From Candidatus Woesearchaeota archaeon (lineage in GTDB: Archaea; Nanobdellota; Nanobdellia; Woesearchaeales; SM23-78): DNA of 64,000 nucleotides. The notes beneath the pieces are model-generated. The model saw nothing but the letters and a program-made list of their open reading frames with translations. It made no database searches and was not told the DNA's origin. The stretch lies in NCBI GenBank assembly GCA_016930415.1, contig JAFGGS010000005.1, positions 1-64,000 of the forward strand. Direction: 5' to 3'. Every line of letters begins with the position of its first letter. Within the stretch, counting starts at the first letter, position 1. Positions 1 to 9,659 of this stretch are shown here, one piece after another. The position numbers were made by a program, and so were the translations under genes.

Positions 1-3000
1 AAGCAGAGCCTCACAGCGGATGAGCCTGTCTTTATAAGACAGGATGGGAAGGCAAAGCTTGTTAAGATTGGTGATTTGGTCGATGGCCAGGTCAAGGGGG
101 AAGGCGCATTCGAATGTGATGGCATTGAAGCGCTTTCATTCGATGATTCCTATAACTATTCCTTCAGGCCAGTGAGCCATCTGATAAAGCATAAGAGAGA
201 GAACGAGATTATCAAGATAAAGACAAGTTATGGTAAGAGCATAAAAGTCACTGGCTGCCATAGCATTTTTGGAATCGACAAAGAGACTCTTAAAGTCAGA
301 GAAGTGCAAGCCAGAGAGCTTAGGAGAGGTGACTTAATTATTGCTCCAAAAGTAGCCGGATTAAGCGATACGCAGTGTATAAGCGAGATTAACATCCTAG
401 AGTATATAGATGTCTCTGTCGCGAAGAAACAAGGTTGGTTCCTCTACACTGACCAGGAGTCCATCAAGAAAGCCTTTGAAAGCGCGAAGATAATCCATAA
501 GAAGAAGGCAGGGGATAAATCCAGGAAATATTACTGCCTTCTTTCCAAGGAGGGTGATGTAGTTGATGTTCTTGACGACTCGTATAAGCAGTATGTGGCA
601 AAGGGATTCATCCCTCTCTGGATTGCAAAGCTACTGGGGATCTCTGACGGGATAATAAGAACCTACTTTCATGGAAAGGAATATTCAATTCCTTCCAATA
701 TTCAGATAACCAGCGGACTTGCAAAGCTCCTGGGATTGTTTGTTGCAGAAGGCCACATTGACAACCGACAAGTGGGTTTCACGTTTTCCAGAAAAGAGCG
801 CGACCTTGTCAGGCTCGTGTGTGAACAGGCATTCCTACTCGGGTCTAGCCATACTGTTGAGGAGCGTCCGGAGAAGAACTGCGTGCGTGTAAAGATATTT
901 GGAGGACTTCTAAGCCACTTGTTTAGTACTTGGTGCGGTAAGGGGGCGCATAACAAGAGGGTTCCTGAGTTCATGTTCAGCTGTCCTTCTTCTATCAGGC
1001 AGGATTTTATTGACTACCTATATATTGGGGACGGCCACAATACAAAAGGCAGGAACCAGCTCATGCTCACAACGGTCTCTTCAGGACTGGCCAACCAGGT
1101 TTCCTACATTTGGCTGCTTCAAGGCGTGGTCGCCAGCATATCTAGCAAGATGAATGCTGGCTTGGGAAGAATTCCTGGCAGAGCGTATGTTGTGACTGTC
1201 TATGGCAATGATATCAATTTTTCAAATTACTTCTCAATAACGAATGCTTATTCTTCTAACCGGACGCGAAGGGCTCACATGACCGCAGTTGTCCTTGCAG
1301 GAAAGTTAGGCTTAAGCTTGACGCACGAAGAGGCGAACTACCTCGATATGATGTCCGCTCTGGAGCAGGGAAGAGAGTATTCCTATTCTGAAATGTCCGG
1401 CTTATTTGCCACTGATAAGCCAGGATATAAGCTAAGATACCTTTCGGACAAGGGTTTCTTGGAGAGGACTGCGCAAGATAGTTATTGTCTGACTTCCCAA
1501 CTAGTGCAAAAATGCCAGCTTTACGAGCAGTTGAAAAAACTTGCAAACTCAGGGTTCTTGTTCCTTTCAGTTAAGGAGATGGAAACAATAACGGAAGGAT
1601 ATGACTATGTTTATGACTTATCTGTTCCGGGCACAGAGAATTTCGTGGCTGGATTAGGTGGGATATCGGCCCATAACTCTCGTGGTCAGCAGGGAATCGG
1701 CATCAGCGCGAGCGTCATGTACTCTCAGCTCACGACCGGCAGGCCTGCGAAGGTGATATCGAAAATCGCGCCTGACAAGCCTGCCCACTTCATGGAGGTG
1801 GGTATCGACACCAGCAAGAACGAGCCTGTCATATACAAGGATGAGGAGAACGAGTGGGACAAGCCTCACGGTACCAGGATCGAGATGGACATGGAAGGAG
1901 CATACCTCAAGGGCGGCCAGAGCGTTGATGAGTACCTGAAGGAGACCGCCATCGTTAATCCCCACGTCCTCATCACCTACGTCAATCCTAAGGCTGAGCA
2001 GATGATATTTCCAAGGGCGACTGAGGAGCTGCCCAAGCAGCCAAAGGAGATTAAGCCTCATCCTTACGGCGTAGAGCTTGGGATGCTCCAGAAGATGATG
2101 GCAAGCACAGACTCTAGGACCTTGCAGTCATTCCTGACAAGCGACTTCTCAAGGGTCGGAGCAGAGACTGCAAAGGAGATATGCGAGGAAGCAAGAGTCC
2201 TTCCGAACATGAAGCCTAAGAACGTGTCAAGGGACGATGCTGAGAAGATAATCCAAGCCATCAAGAAGGTCAAGATCATAAGCCCGCCGACAGACTGCAT
2301 AAGCCCGCTCGGAGAGGAGATGTTCGAGAAGGGGATGAAGAAAGAGGTCAACGCAGAGTTCTACGTCGCGGTCACAAGGAAGCCATCGGTCTATCGGGGA
2401 AACCCGTTCGTGGTCGAGGTAGGGATAGCTTACGGCGGCAACCAGCGATCTGACGGCGCAGCGACTGTGCTTAGGTTCGCGAACAGGGTCGCGTTATTAT
2501 ACCAGCAAGGGGCTTGCGGGGTCACGAAGAGCATAGTCCAGACCAACTGGAAGTCTTACGGCCTGCAGCAGAGCAACGGAAGCCTGCCAGTAGGAGCGCT
2601 CACGATCGCGGTTCACATAGCAAGCGTCTGGGTCCCTTTCACGTCAGAGTCAAAAGAGGCGATCGCTCATTATCCTGAGATCATAAGCGAGATAAAGCTT
2701 GCGCTTCAAGAGGCTGGCAGGAAGCTCCAGACTTACGTCCATAAGAAGCACAAGGTGCAAAACCAGCTGGAGAGGGCAAACCTATTCGAGAGGTACATCC
2801 CTGAAGTCGCGTACTCGCTCGCCAAGCTAACAGACGGCAGCAAGGAAGCCATCGAGCGGGGCTTGAAGGACATGATCAACAAGTCAGACATCCAGGCGCA
2901 GATCCACCAGATGGAAGCCCTTAAAGGAGAGGCTGACGAGACCTTCAACAAGAAGAACGGTAAGACAAGCGAAGACGACTCTGAATCAGGAGCTGAAGAG

Positions 3001-3018
3001 CAAGAGGAAGCTGATTAA
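1..3018 (+). CDS. top6B: DNA topoisomerase VI subunit B, intein-containing (5' partial)
   Basis: GHKL-type ATPase subunit of topoisomerase VI, which with Top6A makes the ATP-dependent double-strand passage that relaxes and decatenates DNA. The reading frame is open from base 1, so the listed TTG at 76 is not a start; the N-terminal extein lies upstream of the window. Only the last two N-extein residues (KQ) are visible before the intein. The C-extein resumes at 1678 with SRGQQGIGISA, the glycine-rich nucleotide-binding motif, followed by about 445 residues of transducer and C-terminal domain ending in an acidic tail. The intein must be spliced out for an ATP site to form. The stop is 2 nt before the top6A ATG, so the two subunits form an operon. 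The family call is very secure. Confidence 0.96.
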   Translation, partial: KQSLTADEPVFIRQDGKAKLVKIGDLVDGQVKGEGAFECDGIEALSFDDSYNYSFRPVSHLIKHKRENEIIKIKTSYGKSIKVTGCHSIFGIDKETLKVREVQARELRRGDLIIAPKVAGLSDTQCISEINILEYIDVSVAKKQGWFLYTDQESIKKAFESAKIIHKKKAGDKSRKYYCLLSKEGDVVDVLDDSYKQYVAKGFIPLWIAKLLGISDGIIRTYFHGKEYSIPSNIQITSGLAKLLGLFVAEGHIDNRQVGFTFSRKERDLVRLVCEQAFLLGSSHTVEERPEKNCVRVKIFGGLLSHLFSTWCGKGAHNKRVPEFMFSCPSSIRQDFIDYLYIGDGHNTKGRNQLMLTTVSSGLANQVSYIWLLQGVVASISSKMNAGLGRIPGRAYVVTVYGNDINFSNYFSITNAYSSNRTRRAHMTAVVLAGKLGLSLTHEEANYLDMMSALEQGREYSYSEMSGLFATDKPGYKLRYLSDKGFLERTAQDSYCLTSQLVQKCQLYEQLKKLANSGFLFLSVKEMETITEGYDYVYDLSVPGTENFVAGLGGISAHNSRGQQGIGISASVMYSQLTTGRPAKVISKIAPDKPAHFMEVGIDTSKNEPVIYKDEENEWDKPHGTRIEMDMEGAYLKGGQSVDEYLKETAIVNPHVLITYVNPKAEQMIFPRATEELPKQPKEIKPHPYGVELGMLQKMMASTDSRTLQSFLTSDFSRVGAETAKEICEEARVLPNMKPKNVSRDDAEKIIQAIKKVKIISPPTDCISPLGEEMFEKGMKKEVNAEFYVAVTRKPSVYRGNPFVVEVGIAYGGNQRSDGAATVLRFANRVALLYQQGACGVTKSIVQTNWKSYGLQQSNGSLPVGALTIAVHIASVWVPFTSESKEAIAHYPEIISEIKLALQEAGRKLQTYVHKKHKVQNQLERANLFERYIPEVAYSLAKLTDGSKEAIERGLKDMINKSDIQAQIHQMEALKGEADETFNKKNGKTSEDDSESGAEEQEEAD
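7..1677 (+). mobile_element. Intein with LAGLIDADG homing endonuclease inside Top6B
   Basis: A 557-residue protein-splicing element inserted in frame. It begins with Ser (block A: SLTADEPVFIRQDG), has a block B with T..H (KVTGCHSIFG), two LAGLIDADG helices (LAKLLGLFVAEG and FIDYLYIGDG) spaced as in a monomeric double-motif endonuclease, a block F (YVYDLSVPGTENFVAG) and ends GGISAHN followed by Ser as the +1 nucleophile. All splicing residues (Ser1, block B His, penultimate His, terminal Asn, Ser+1) are present, so splicing should be active. Both endonuclease motifs keep an acidic residue (E, D), so the element may still be mobile. It splits the GHKL glycine-rich loop between KQ and SRGQQG. 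The boundaries are read from the conserved flanking Top6B sequence. Confidence 0.95.
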
Positions 3019-3020
3019 CG

Positions 3021-4235
3021 ATGGCAAAGGCAAAGGCAGCAGCGGAAGGCGTCAAGAAAGAGATACAGACCGCGCTACCATTGGATAAGCAGGATAAGAA
3101 AGCAGCCAAGGAAGCTAAGGAGCGTGCGCCTGCTCCCAGGAATGGCAACGGAAAGAGTGCGGGCGGCGCAAGAGAAGAGCTGGTAAACCTTGGAGACAGT
3201 CTTGTCAAGGACATTAAGAAAGGAGAGAATCCGAAGATAGAGCTCTCAGTCCGAGGACTCTCAAACGTGGTGTACGACAAGGAATCAAAGACCCTGGGCC
3301 TCGGAGACAAGACAGCGCAGAGATTCTTCTTCAACGTGGCTCACGCCAAGAAATTCCTGCAGACAGTAGAAGTCGCTGCGATCTGCAAGACGCTCCTAGA
3401 TGCAGGAAAGCACGCAAGCCTTAGGGACGTATTCTACATGGCCAAGAGGACAATTCCCAACAGCAAAACAAACGTCGTCGACGACCAGAAAGAGAGCGAC
3501 AAGGCGATCGAGGACTTAGAGCTGATAACCACGTTCTCAAGAGAGAACCTGAACGTGAACGCGAACAAGATGGGAAGCGTCGCAGGCAAGGTCGTGATAG
3601 AGGACTCGGGAGACACAATAGACTGGAGCCGCTTAGGAAGCGGCGGATGGAGCATCCCCTCGAACGTCGAGAACATCGCATTCAAGAAAGTGGACGCGAA
3701 ATACGTCATCTACATGGAGAAAGCAGCGGTGTGGGAGCGTCTCCACGAGGACAAGTTCTGGGCGAAGCAGAACTGCATAATCATGAGCTCGCAAGGACAG
3801 ACCACTAGAGGGATAAGAAGACTATTGCAAAGGCTCTCAAGCGAGCACAACCTCCCGATATTCGTCCTAGCAGACAACGACCCTTGGGGATGGTACATCT
3901 ACTCAGTCCTAAAGTTCGGAAGCATAAGTCTCGCCCACATGGCAGACTCGATGGCTATCCCAGACGTCAAGTTCGTAGGGATCACCTGCGACGACGTACT
4001 AACATACGACCTCAAGAGGCACTTCATCAAGCTGACAGACAAAGACATCTCCAGGCTCAAGCAGATGCAAAGCTACGAGTGGTTCGCAAAGAACAAGGCT
4101 TGGCAGCGACAGTTCAAGATGATGAAAGACTTCGGAGCAAAGGTAGAGATCCAAGCTCTGAGCAGCAAAGGAATATCGTTCATCAGCGAGAGATACCTGC
4201 CAGAGAAGATCAAGAAGCAGGACTTTTTGGACTGA
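3021..4235 (+). CDS. top6A: DNA topoisomerase VI subunit A
   Basis: Spo11-like cleavage subunit of topoisomerase VI, 404 aa. The catalytic tyrosine lies in RDVFYMAKR (Tyr139) within the winged-helix 5Y-CAP domain. The TOPRIM metal-binding DxD is in VLADNDPWGW (Asp285/Asp287). A lysine- and alanine-rich N-terminal extension of about 55 residues precedes the core. The start ATG is 2 nt past the top6B stop. It converges on carB, with only 26 AT-rich bases between the two stops. Length and motifs match the archaeal family. Confidence 0.97.
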   Translation: MAKAKAAAEGVKKEIQTALPLDKQDKKAAKEAKERAPAPRNGNGKSAGGAREELVNLGDSLVKDIKKGENPKIELSVRGLSNVVYDKESKTLGLGDKTAQRFFFNVAHAKKFLQTVEVAAICKTLLDAGKHASLRDVFYMAKRTIPNSKTNVVDDQKESDKAIEDLELITTFSRENLNVNANKMGSVAGKVVIEDSGDTIDWSRLGSGGWSIPSNVENIAFKKVDAKYVIYMEKAAVWERLHEDKFWAKQNCIIMSSQGQTTRGIRRLLQRLSSEHNLPIFVLADNDPWGWYIYSVLKFGSISLAHMADSMAIPDVKFVGITCDDVLTYDLKRHFIKLTDKDISRLKQMQSYEWFAKNKAWQRQFKMMKDFGAKVEIQALSSKGISFISERYLPEKIKKQDFLD

Positions 4236-4261
4236 TTAAAAAATATGAAAATATAATTCTC

Positions 4262-7200
4262 CTAGTACTCTTCCCACGCCTTTATCGAGATGTCCTTCTT
4301 ATCTGTATTGCACATGGCCTGAACAAACGCCTTCGCCACCCTCATGTTGGTGATCAAGGGTATGTTGTAGTCGACAGCGTTCCTCCTGATCGTGTAGTCG
4401 TTGTAGAGCTCAGATCTTGACAAGTTCTTTGGGATGTTGATGACAAGGTCTATCTTGCCGCTCTTCAGGCACTCGAGTGTATTCGGGCTCCTCTTGTCGT
4501 CAGGCCAATAAAGTGCGGTGCATTTCACCCCGCTCTCTTCCAGGAACCTCGCAGTCCCTGGAGTCGCGTAGAGCAAGAGCCCCTTACCCGCGAGAAGCCT
4601 TGCCTCCTCCACCAGCTCTGCCTTGGAGTCTACAGGACCAGTGGATAAGAGCACTCCCTTCCTAGGATAATCATACCCAACTGAGAGCATGGACTTGAGG
4701 ATGGCCTCGTCAAAGTCATCACCTATGCAGCCGACCTCGCCAGTGCTAGCCATCTCAACTCCCAGGATCGGGTCTGCGCCCTGCAGCCTGCTGAAGCTGA
4801 ACTGGGGAGCCTTTACGCCCACGTAGTCTAGCTCGAATGATGACTTCTCAGGCTTCTTCACATCCTCGCCGAGCATCACCCTCGCCGCCAAGTCTATGAG
4901 GTTCAGCTTGAGAACCTTTGACACGAACGGGAAGCTGCGCGAAGCCCGCAGGTTGCACTCGATGACCTTGATGTCGTTGTCTTTTGCAAGGTATTGGATG
5001 TTGAAAGGACCAGAGATCCCCAGCTTCTTCGCGATTCTTCTCGATATCCTCTTGATCCTCCTGATAGTCTCGACGTAGATCTTCTGAGGAGGGAATACTA
5101 TTGTCGCGTCGCCAGAGTGCACTCCAGCGAACTCGACGTGCTCGGATATCGCATAGCACAACATTTCACCATCCTTGGCGACTGCGTCGATCTCAATCTC
5201 CTTCGCCCCCTCGATGAACTTCGAGACAACGACTGGATGACTCTTTGACAAGTCACTTGCCAGCTTCAGGAACTGCTCTAGCTCTTCAGGGTTGCTCACG
5301 ACGTTCATCGCGCTTCCAGACAAGACGTACGAAGGCCTCACGAGGACTGGGAAGCCGACCTTGTCAGCGAAAGCCTTCACCTCAGAGAAGCTCCTGAGCT
5401 CCTTCCACTCGGGCTGGTCGACGCCAAGCTCGTCAAGCAATCTTGAGAACTTGTGGCGGTCCTCAGCAGAGTCGATAGACTCTGGAGACGTGCCAAGGAT
5501 CCTCGCGCCCTCCTTGTGAAGTCTCATCGCGAGGTTGTTAGGGATCTGGCCGCCAGTGCTAACAACGACACCCAAAGGATCCTCCAGGTCAATAACATCC
5601 ATCACCCTCTCGAAGGTGAGCTCGTCAAAGTAGAGCCTGTCGCACATGTCATAATCAGTGCTCACAGTCTCAGGGTTGAAGTTGATCATGATAGCCTTCC
5701 TGCCAGTCTTCCTCACAGACGCGGCAGTGTTCACGCAGCACCAATCGAACTCAACGCTGCTGCCGATCCTGTAAGCCCCGCTTCCAAGCACGACCACTGA
5801 GTCCTCGTCACCACCTTGCCTGCCAAAACCCACGTCGTGACAGGATCCGCTGTAAGTCAAGTACAAGTAGTTGGTCATCGCAGGATACTCTGCTGCGAGA
5901 GTGTCGATCTGCTTGACAAAAGGGATGATTCCCTTCTTCTTCCTATGATCACGGACCTTGAGGAGCGACTCCTCCATCTCCGCAGACCCAGGTTTCAGGA
6001 CGAGCCTCGCCACTTGGAAGTCAGAAAAGCCCCTCTTCTTGGCCTCGAGGAGCAGCTCATCAGGCAATGAGCCAAGAGAACCATGGCTTGAGAGCTCGTT
6101 TGAAATGCTCGTTATGTTCTCGAGCTTGTGCAAGAACCACTTGTCGATCCGAGTCAACTCGTGGATGCGATCCACAGAGTAGCCTTCCTCAAAAGCCTTT
6201 GCGATCGCGAATATCCTGCGGTCACTCGGGTTCTTGAGCTCGTGCTCCAGGTCAGGATACAAGATGTCCCTGTTGGCTGTGAATCCATGCATGCCATGGC
6301 CGATCATGCGAAGGCCCTTCTGGATCACCTCCTCGAAGTTCCTGCCGATAGCCATGACCTCGCCCACGCTCTTCATGCCAGTGCCTATCCTGTTAGACAC
6401 TTGGGAGAACTTGGACAAGTCCCACCTTGGGATCTTGCACACAATGTAATCGAGCGCAGGCTCAAAGCAGGAAGTCGTGACCTTGGTGATCGAGTTCCTA
6501 AGCTCGGGGAGCGAGTATCCAAGGCCTAGCTTGGCGGCGACGAACGCGAGCGGATAGCCAGTGGCCTTTGAAGCGAGGGCGCTAGACCTTGAGAGCCTCG
6601 CGTTCACCTCGATCACGCGATAATCCTCAGAGAAGGGATCGAGCGCGAACTGGATGTTACACTCACCAACCATGCCCAGGTGCCTTATCACTTTGATCGA
6701 TATCTCGCGCAGCTTGTGATACTCTGAGTTGGTGAGCGTCTGGCTCGGAGCCACGACGATGCTCTCGCCAGTGTGTATTCCTAAGGGGTCAAAGTTCTCC
6801 ATGTTGCACACGATTATGCAGTTGTCATAAGAATCCCTGACGACCTCGTATTCGACTTCCTTCCAACCCCTAAGGCTCTCCTCGACGAGTATCTGGGATG
6901 AGTGCGTGAACGCTTTGGCAGCGCGATCGACTATCTCTTCCTCTGACGAGCAGAATCCGCTCCCCTGGCCGCCGAGACTGTAAGCCGCCCTGATGATTAT
7001 AGGGTAGCCTATCTTCCTTGCAGCCTTCTTTGAGTCCTCAACGCAATTCACAGCAATGCTCCTTGGAGTCTTGACGCCTATCTCATCAAGCCTCTTGACG
7101 AACAATTCGCGGTCCTCAGTGTCTATTATAGTCTTGACAGGCGTGCCGAGCACCCTGATGCCGTGCCTCTCCAAGACCTTTGACTCGAATAACGCGACTC

Positions 7201-7549
7201 CGCAGTTCAAGGCGGTCTGCCCTCCGAACGACAAGAGGATTCCGTCAGGCTTCTCCTTCTCGATCACTCTCTCGACGAAGAAAGGAGTGACGGGCAGGAA
7301 GTATGTCTTGTCAGCCATTCCTTCGCTCGTCTGGATGGTCGCGATGTTAGGATTGATCAGGACTGTCTTCACGCCTTCCTCCTTCAAGGCCTTGATAGCC
7401 TGCGAGCCTGAATAGTCGAACTCGCCAGCCTCGCCGATCTTGAGAGCCCCGCTGCCGAGCACGAGCACCTTCCCGGGCCTGACAAGATGAGCCTTCGCCC
7501 CCGGCACTTTTTCCTTCATCGCCTCCTTTACCTTAACTCTGCTCGTCAT
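4262..7549 (-). CDS. carB: Carbamoyl-phosphate synthase large subunit
   Basis: Makes carbamoyl phosphate from bicarbonate, ammonia (channelled from CarA) and two ATP for pyrimidine and arginine synthesis. The 1095-aa protein has the expected duplicated carboxyphosphate and carbamate halves, each with a nucleotide-binding start (KVLVLGSGALKIGEAGEFDYSG and VVVLGSGAYRIGSSVEFDW) and an ATP-grasp fold, then a C-terminal MGS-like allosteric domain. The ORF track starts at 7693, inside carA; the ATG at 7549 (MTSRVKVKEAMK) is preferred because it lies 7 nt after the carA stop and gives the family length. It is co-transcribed with carA from one promoter. Confidence 0.97.
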   Translation of the reverse strand: MTSRVKVKEAMKEKVPGAKAHLVRPGKVLVLGSGALKIGEAGEFDYSGSQAIKALKEEGVKTVLINPNIATIQTSEGMADKTYFLPVTPFFVERVIEKEKPDGILLSFGGQTALNCGVALFESKVLERHGIRVLGTPVKTIIDTEDRELFVKRLDEIGVKTPRSIAVNCVEDSKKAARKIGYPIIIRAAYSLGGQGSGFCSSEEEIVDRAAKAFTHSSQILVEESLRGWKEVEYEVVRDSYDNCIIVCNMENFDPLGIHTGESIVVAPSQTLTNSEYHKLREISIKVIRHLGMVGECNIQFALDPFSEDYRVIEVNARLSRSSALASKATGYPLAFVAAKLGLGYSLPELRNSITKVTTSCFEPALDYIVCKIPRWDLSKFSQVSNRIGTGMKSVGEVMAIGRNFEEVIQKGLRMIGHGMHGFTANRDILYPDLEHELKNPSDRRIFAIAKAFEEGYSVDRIHELTRIDKWFLHKLENITSISNELSSHGSLGSLPDELLLEAKKRGFSDFQVARLVLKPGSAEMEESLLKVRDHRKKKGIIPFVKQIDTLAAEYPAMTNYLYLTYSGSCHDVGFGRQGGDEDSVVVLGSGAYRIGSSVEFDWCCVNTAASVRKTGRKAIMINFNPETVSTDYDMCDRLYFDELTFERVMDVIDLEDPLGVVVSTGGQIPNNLAMRLHKEGARILGTSPESIDSAEDRHKFSRLLDELGVDQPEWKELRSFSEVKAFADKVGFPVLVRPSYVLSGSAMNVVSNPEELEQFLKLASDLSKSHPVVVSKFIEGAKEIEIDAVAKDGEMLCYAISEHVEFAGVHSGDATIVFPPQKIYVETIRRIKRISRRIAKKLGISGPFNIQYLAKDNDIKVIECNLRASRSFPFVSKVLKLNLIDLAARVMLGEDVKKPEKSSFELDYVGVKAPQFSFSRLQGADPILGVEMASTGEVGCIGDDFDEAILKSMLSVGYDYPRKGVLLSTGPVDSKAELVEEARLLAGKGLLLYATPGTARFLEESGVKCTALYWPDDKRSPNTLECLKSGKIDLVINIPKNLSRSELYNDYTIRRNAVDYNIPLITNMRVAKAFVQAMCNTDKKDISIKAWEEY

Positions 7550-7556
7550 ATGATAA

Positions 7557-8714
7557 TCACTTCCCACTCCTCCCGGATTCTCTCTTATGCTTCCTGACTT
7601 CTTCCAGGAAGTCGTCGAACAAGAACTCGGTGTCAGTAGGGCCGCAAGCAGCCTCGGGGTGGAACTGGCATGAGAAGAAAGGCTTAGAGACATGCCTTAT
7701 CCCCTCGCACGTGCCGTCGTTCGCATTAGAGAACAAGACCTCCCAACCTTCTGGCAGGCTCTCTGAGTCGACTGCGAAGCCGTGGTTTTGCGACGTGATG
7801 AAACACCTGTTATGCTTGTTATCGGTGTGCATGACCGCAGGCTGGTTCTGGCCCCGATGGCCGTACTTTAGCTTGTAAGTGTCAGCGCCGCACGCAAGGG
7901 CGAGCAGCTGGTTGCCTAGGCAGATGCCGAAGACAGGCTTAGGATCATTAGCATCAAGGGATTTCTTCAGGTTAGCGATGGTGGCCTTGCAGGCCTTAGG
8001 GTCGCCAGGCCCGTTCGATATGAACAAGCCATCATACTCTTCACCTAAGAAGTCATAATTCCAAGGGACCCTTACAATCTCCACACCTCTCTTCAAGAAG
8101 CACCTTATTATGTTATTCTTGACGCCGCAATCAACAAGCACGACCCTAAGAACGCCCCTGCCAACCACTTCTCCTCGCCCCCTGTATATCTTCTTCTCGC
8201 TGATGCTGACCTTCTTCACGAGGTTCTCCTTGTTAGGATCAAAGAACCCTTGGCCCTTCTCTTTCCTCTCATCCTTATCGAACACGATCCTGCCAAGCAT
8301 GGTCCCCTTCTCGCGCAGCATCTTGGTGAGCATCCTCGTGTCTATGTCAAAGAGCGCAGGCACCTTGTTCTCCACGAGCCACTCAGACAAGCTCTTCTTC
8401 GCATTCCAATGGCTGTGCTCAAAGCTGTAATCAGACACGACAAGCCCTGTTATGTGGGCCTTGTCAGACTCGAAGTTCTCAAGAAGGCCGCTAGCCTCAT
8501 CCTGCTCATCGCCTGGGACGCCGTAGTTGCCTATTAACGGATAAGTCAAGACGAGTATCTGGCCTGCGTAGCTAGGATCAGTCAGGCTCTCAGGATAACC
8601 AGTCATTCCAGTATTGAACACGACCTCGCCAGCGACCGAAGACTCAAAACCAAAAGACTTGCCAAAGAAAACAGAGCCGTCCTCAAGAATAAGCCTGGCC
8701 TTAGTAAGTTTCAT
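7557..8714 (-). CDS. carA: Carbamoyl-phosphate synthase small (glutaminase) subunit
   Basis: Class I glutamine amidotransferase that supplies ammonia to CarB. The N-terminal CPSase small domain starts MKLTKARLILEDGSVFFGKSFG. The C-terminal GATase has the nucleophile elbow GICLGNQ and the histidine/glutamate of FHPEA. The start is placed at the ATG at 8714, not 8759: a TATA-like ctttttaaac lies about 30 nt upstream, so the message is leaderless, and the extra 15 residues of the longer ORF do not match the family. First gene of carAB. A palindrome shared with purF lies further upstream. Confidence 0.96.
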   Translation of the reverse strand: MKLTKARLILEDGSVFFGKSFGFESSVAGEVVFNTGMTGYPESLTDPSYAGQILVLTYPLIGNYGVPGDEQDEASGLLENFESDKAHITGLVVSDYSFEHSHWNAKKSLSEWLVENKVPALFDIDTRMLTKMLREKGTMLGRIVFDKDERKEKGQGFFDPNKENLVKKVSISEKKIYRGRGEVVGRGVLRVVLVDCGVKNNIIRCFLKRGVEIVRVPWNYDFLGEEYDGLFISNGPGDPKACKATIANLKKSLDANDPKPVFGICLGNQLLALACGADTYKLKYGHRGQNQPAVMHTDNKHNRCFITSQNHGFAVDSESLPEGWEVLFSNANDGTCEGIRHVSKPFFSCQFHPEAACGPTDTEFLFDDFLEEVRKHKRESGRSGK

Positions 8715-8740
8715 ACTAAAAAAAGAACAGAATCGCGCTT

Positions 8741-8750
8741 GTTTAAAAAG
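8741..8750 (-). promoter_or_regulatory. carAB TATA box
   Basis: Read on the minus strand as ctttttaaac, centred about 30 nt before the carA ATG. This is the spacing expected for a leaderless archaeal transcript. No Shine-Dalgarno motif precedes carA, which fits. Confidence 0.7.
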
Positions 8751-8783
8751 ATTATGCAAGTGCAGTAATCAGAAGCGGATATT

Positions 8784-8801
8784 CGTCGTGAGAATCACGA
8801 G
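8784..8801. promoter_or_regulatory. Palindromic operator candidate between carA and the PHP gene
   Basis: CGTCGTGAGAATCACGAG contains the inverted repeat TCGTGA-GAA-TCACGA. It sits between two divergent TATA boxes, about 34 nt upstream of the carA box and 40 nt upstream of the PHP box. A copy identical at 16 of 18 positions lies upstream of purF (26938-26955). Binding by a dimeric regulator is inferred, not shown. Confidence 0.55.
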
Positions 8802-8840
8802 GGTGCGCGCATCATGTTCTCTTGCCAGCTCATTTTTCAC

Positions 8841-8850
8841 AACCTTTTTA
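8841..8850 (+). promoter_or_regulatory. TATA box of the PHP-domain gene
   Basis: aacctttttaac motif about 30 nt upstream of the ATG at 8877, divergent from the carA promoter. The spacing implies a leaderless mRNA. Confidence 0.6.
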
Positions 8851-8876
8851 ACTGGCCAAGGGACTAACAGGGAATC

Positions 8877-9638
8877 ATGCTCAAGACAGACCTGCACATC
8901 CACACGTCAGAGGATTGGTACGACTGCGACAACGTATCATACAGCGCAAAGCAGCTCATACAGGAAGCCGCGAGGCAGAAGTTCGAAGTGCTCGCGATCA
9001 CTCACCATAATCACGTGTTCTTCAACCGCGAGATCCAAGGCTACGCCAAGAAGAAGGGCATACTCCTTATCTCTGGGGCAGAGGCCAGGATCGAAAGAGC
9101 AGATGTCTTATTGATCAACGTGACCAACAAGGACTTGCCGAGACTAAAGCGTCTGGGCGACCTTGAAAAGATAAAGGACCGCGCGCTCATAATCGCGCCT
9201 CACCCCTACTTCTTCCTTGGAAACTGCCTCGGAGACAAGCTCGAGCCTAACATCAGGCACTTCCACGCCATAGAGTACAGCCACTTCTACAACAAGTTCA
9301 TGCAGAACAGGCTTTTATCGTTCTTGAACGGCAACAAGAAGGCAGAGGAGGTCGCCAGGAAGTACAACAAGCCGATAATCGGGACTAGCGACGCCCACAG
9401 GATGTACTGTTTCGGCACGACCTTCTCCTGGGTCGACTCTGCCAAGACCAAGGACGCAGTCCTGGAAGCTGTCAAGAAAGGCAAGGTGAGGCTTGAGACC
9501 CACCCACTGCCCTTGCACAGCTTCGCAAGGAGGATCGCTGGCGTAGTCGTAAAGGAACGGTTCTGGCGCCTCCTCACAAGAACGGACTTCAACTCACCAG
9601 ACACCTGCGACGACCCGCATTTCAAAACATTTAAATAA
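8877..9638 (+). CDS. PHP-domain metal-dependent phosphoesterase
   Basis: 253-aa stand-alone PHP (polymerase and histidinol phosphatase) domain protein. Motifs visible in order are TDLHIHTS (motif I), ITHHNH (motif II), GAEARI, a PHPYF histidine segment and GTSDAHR near residue 170, all metal ligands of the trinuclear site. No polymerase domain is attached. Family members hydrolyse small phosphoesters such as nucleoside 3',5'-bisphosphates or histidinol phosphate; the substrate here cannot be told. It is divergent from carAB, and the intergenic palindrome could control both. Confidence 0.88.
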   Translation: MLKTDLHIHTSEDWYDCDNVSYSAKQLIQEAARQKFEVLAITHHNHVFFNREIQGYAKKKGILLISGAEARIERADVLLINVTNKDLPRLKRLGDLEKIKDRALIIAPHPYFFLGNCLGDKLEPNIRHFHAIEYSHFYNKFMQNRLLSFLNGNKKAEEVARKYNKPIIGTSDAHRMYCFGTTFSWVDSAKTKDAVLEAVKKGKVRLETHPLPLHSFARRIAGVVVKERFWRLLTRTDFNSPDTCDDPHFKTFK

Positions 9639-9659
9639 ATCCAAAAAAGAGGAAACCTG

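Noticed and set aside
76-78. TTG at 76 as the start of the first gene
   Set aside because: The frame is open to base 1 and the intein begins at base 7; the true start lies upstream of the window.
7550-7693. N-terminal extension of CarB given by the ORF track
   Set aside because: It lies inside carA in another frame and does not match the family; the ATG at 7549 follows the carA stop.
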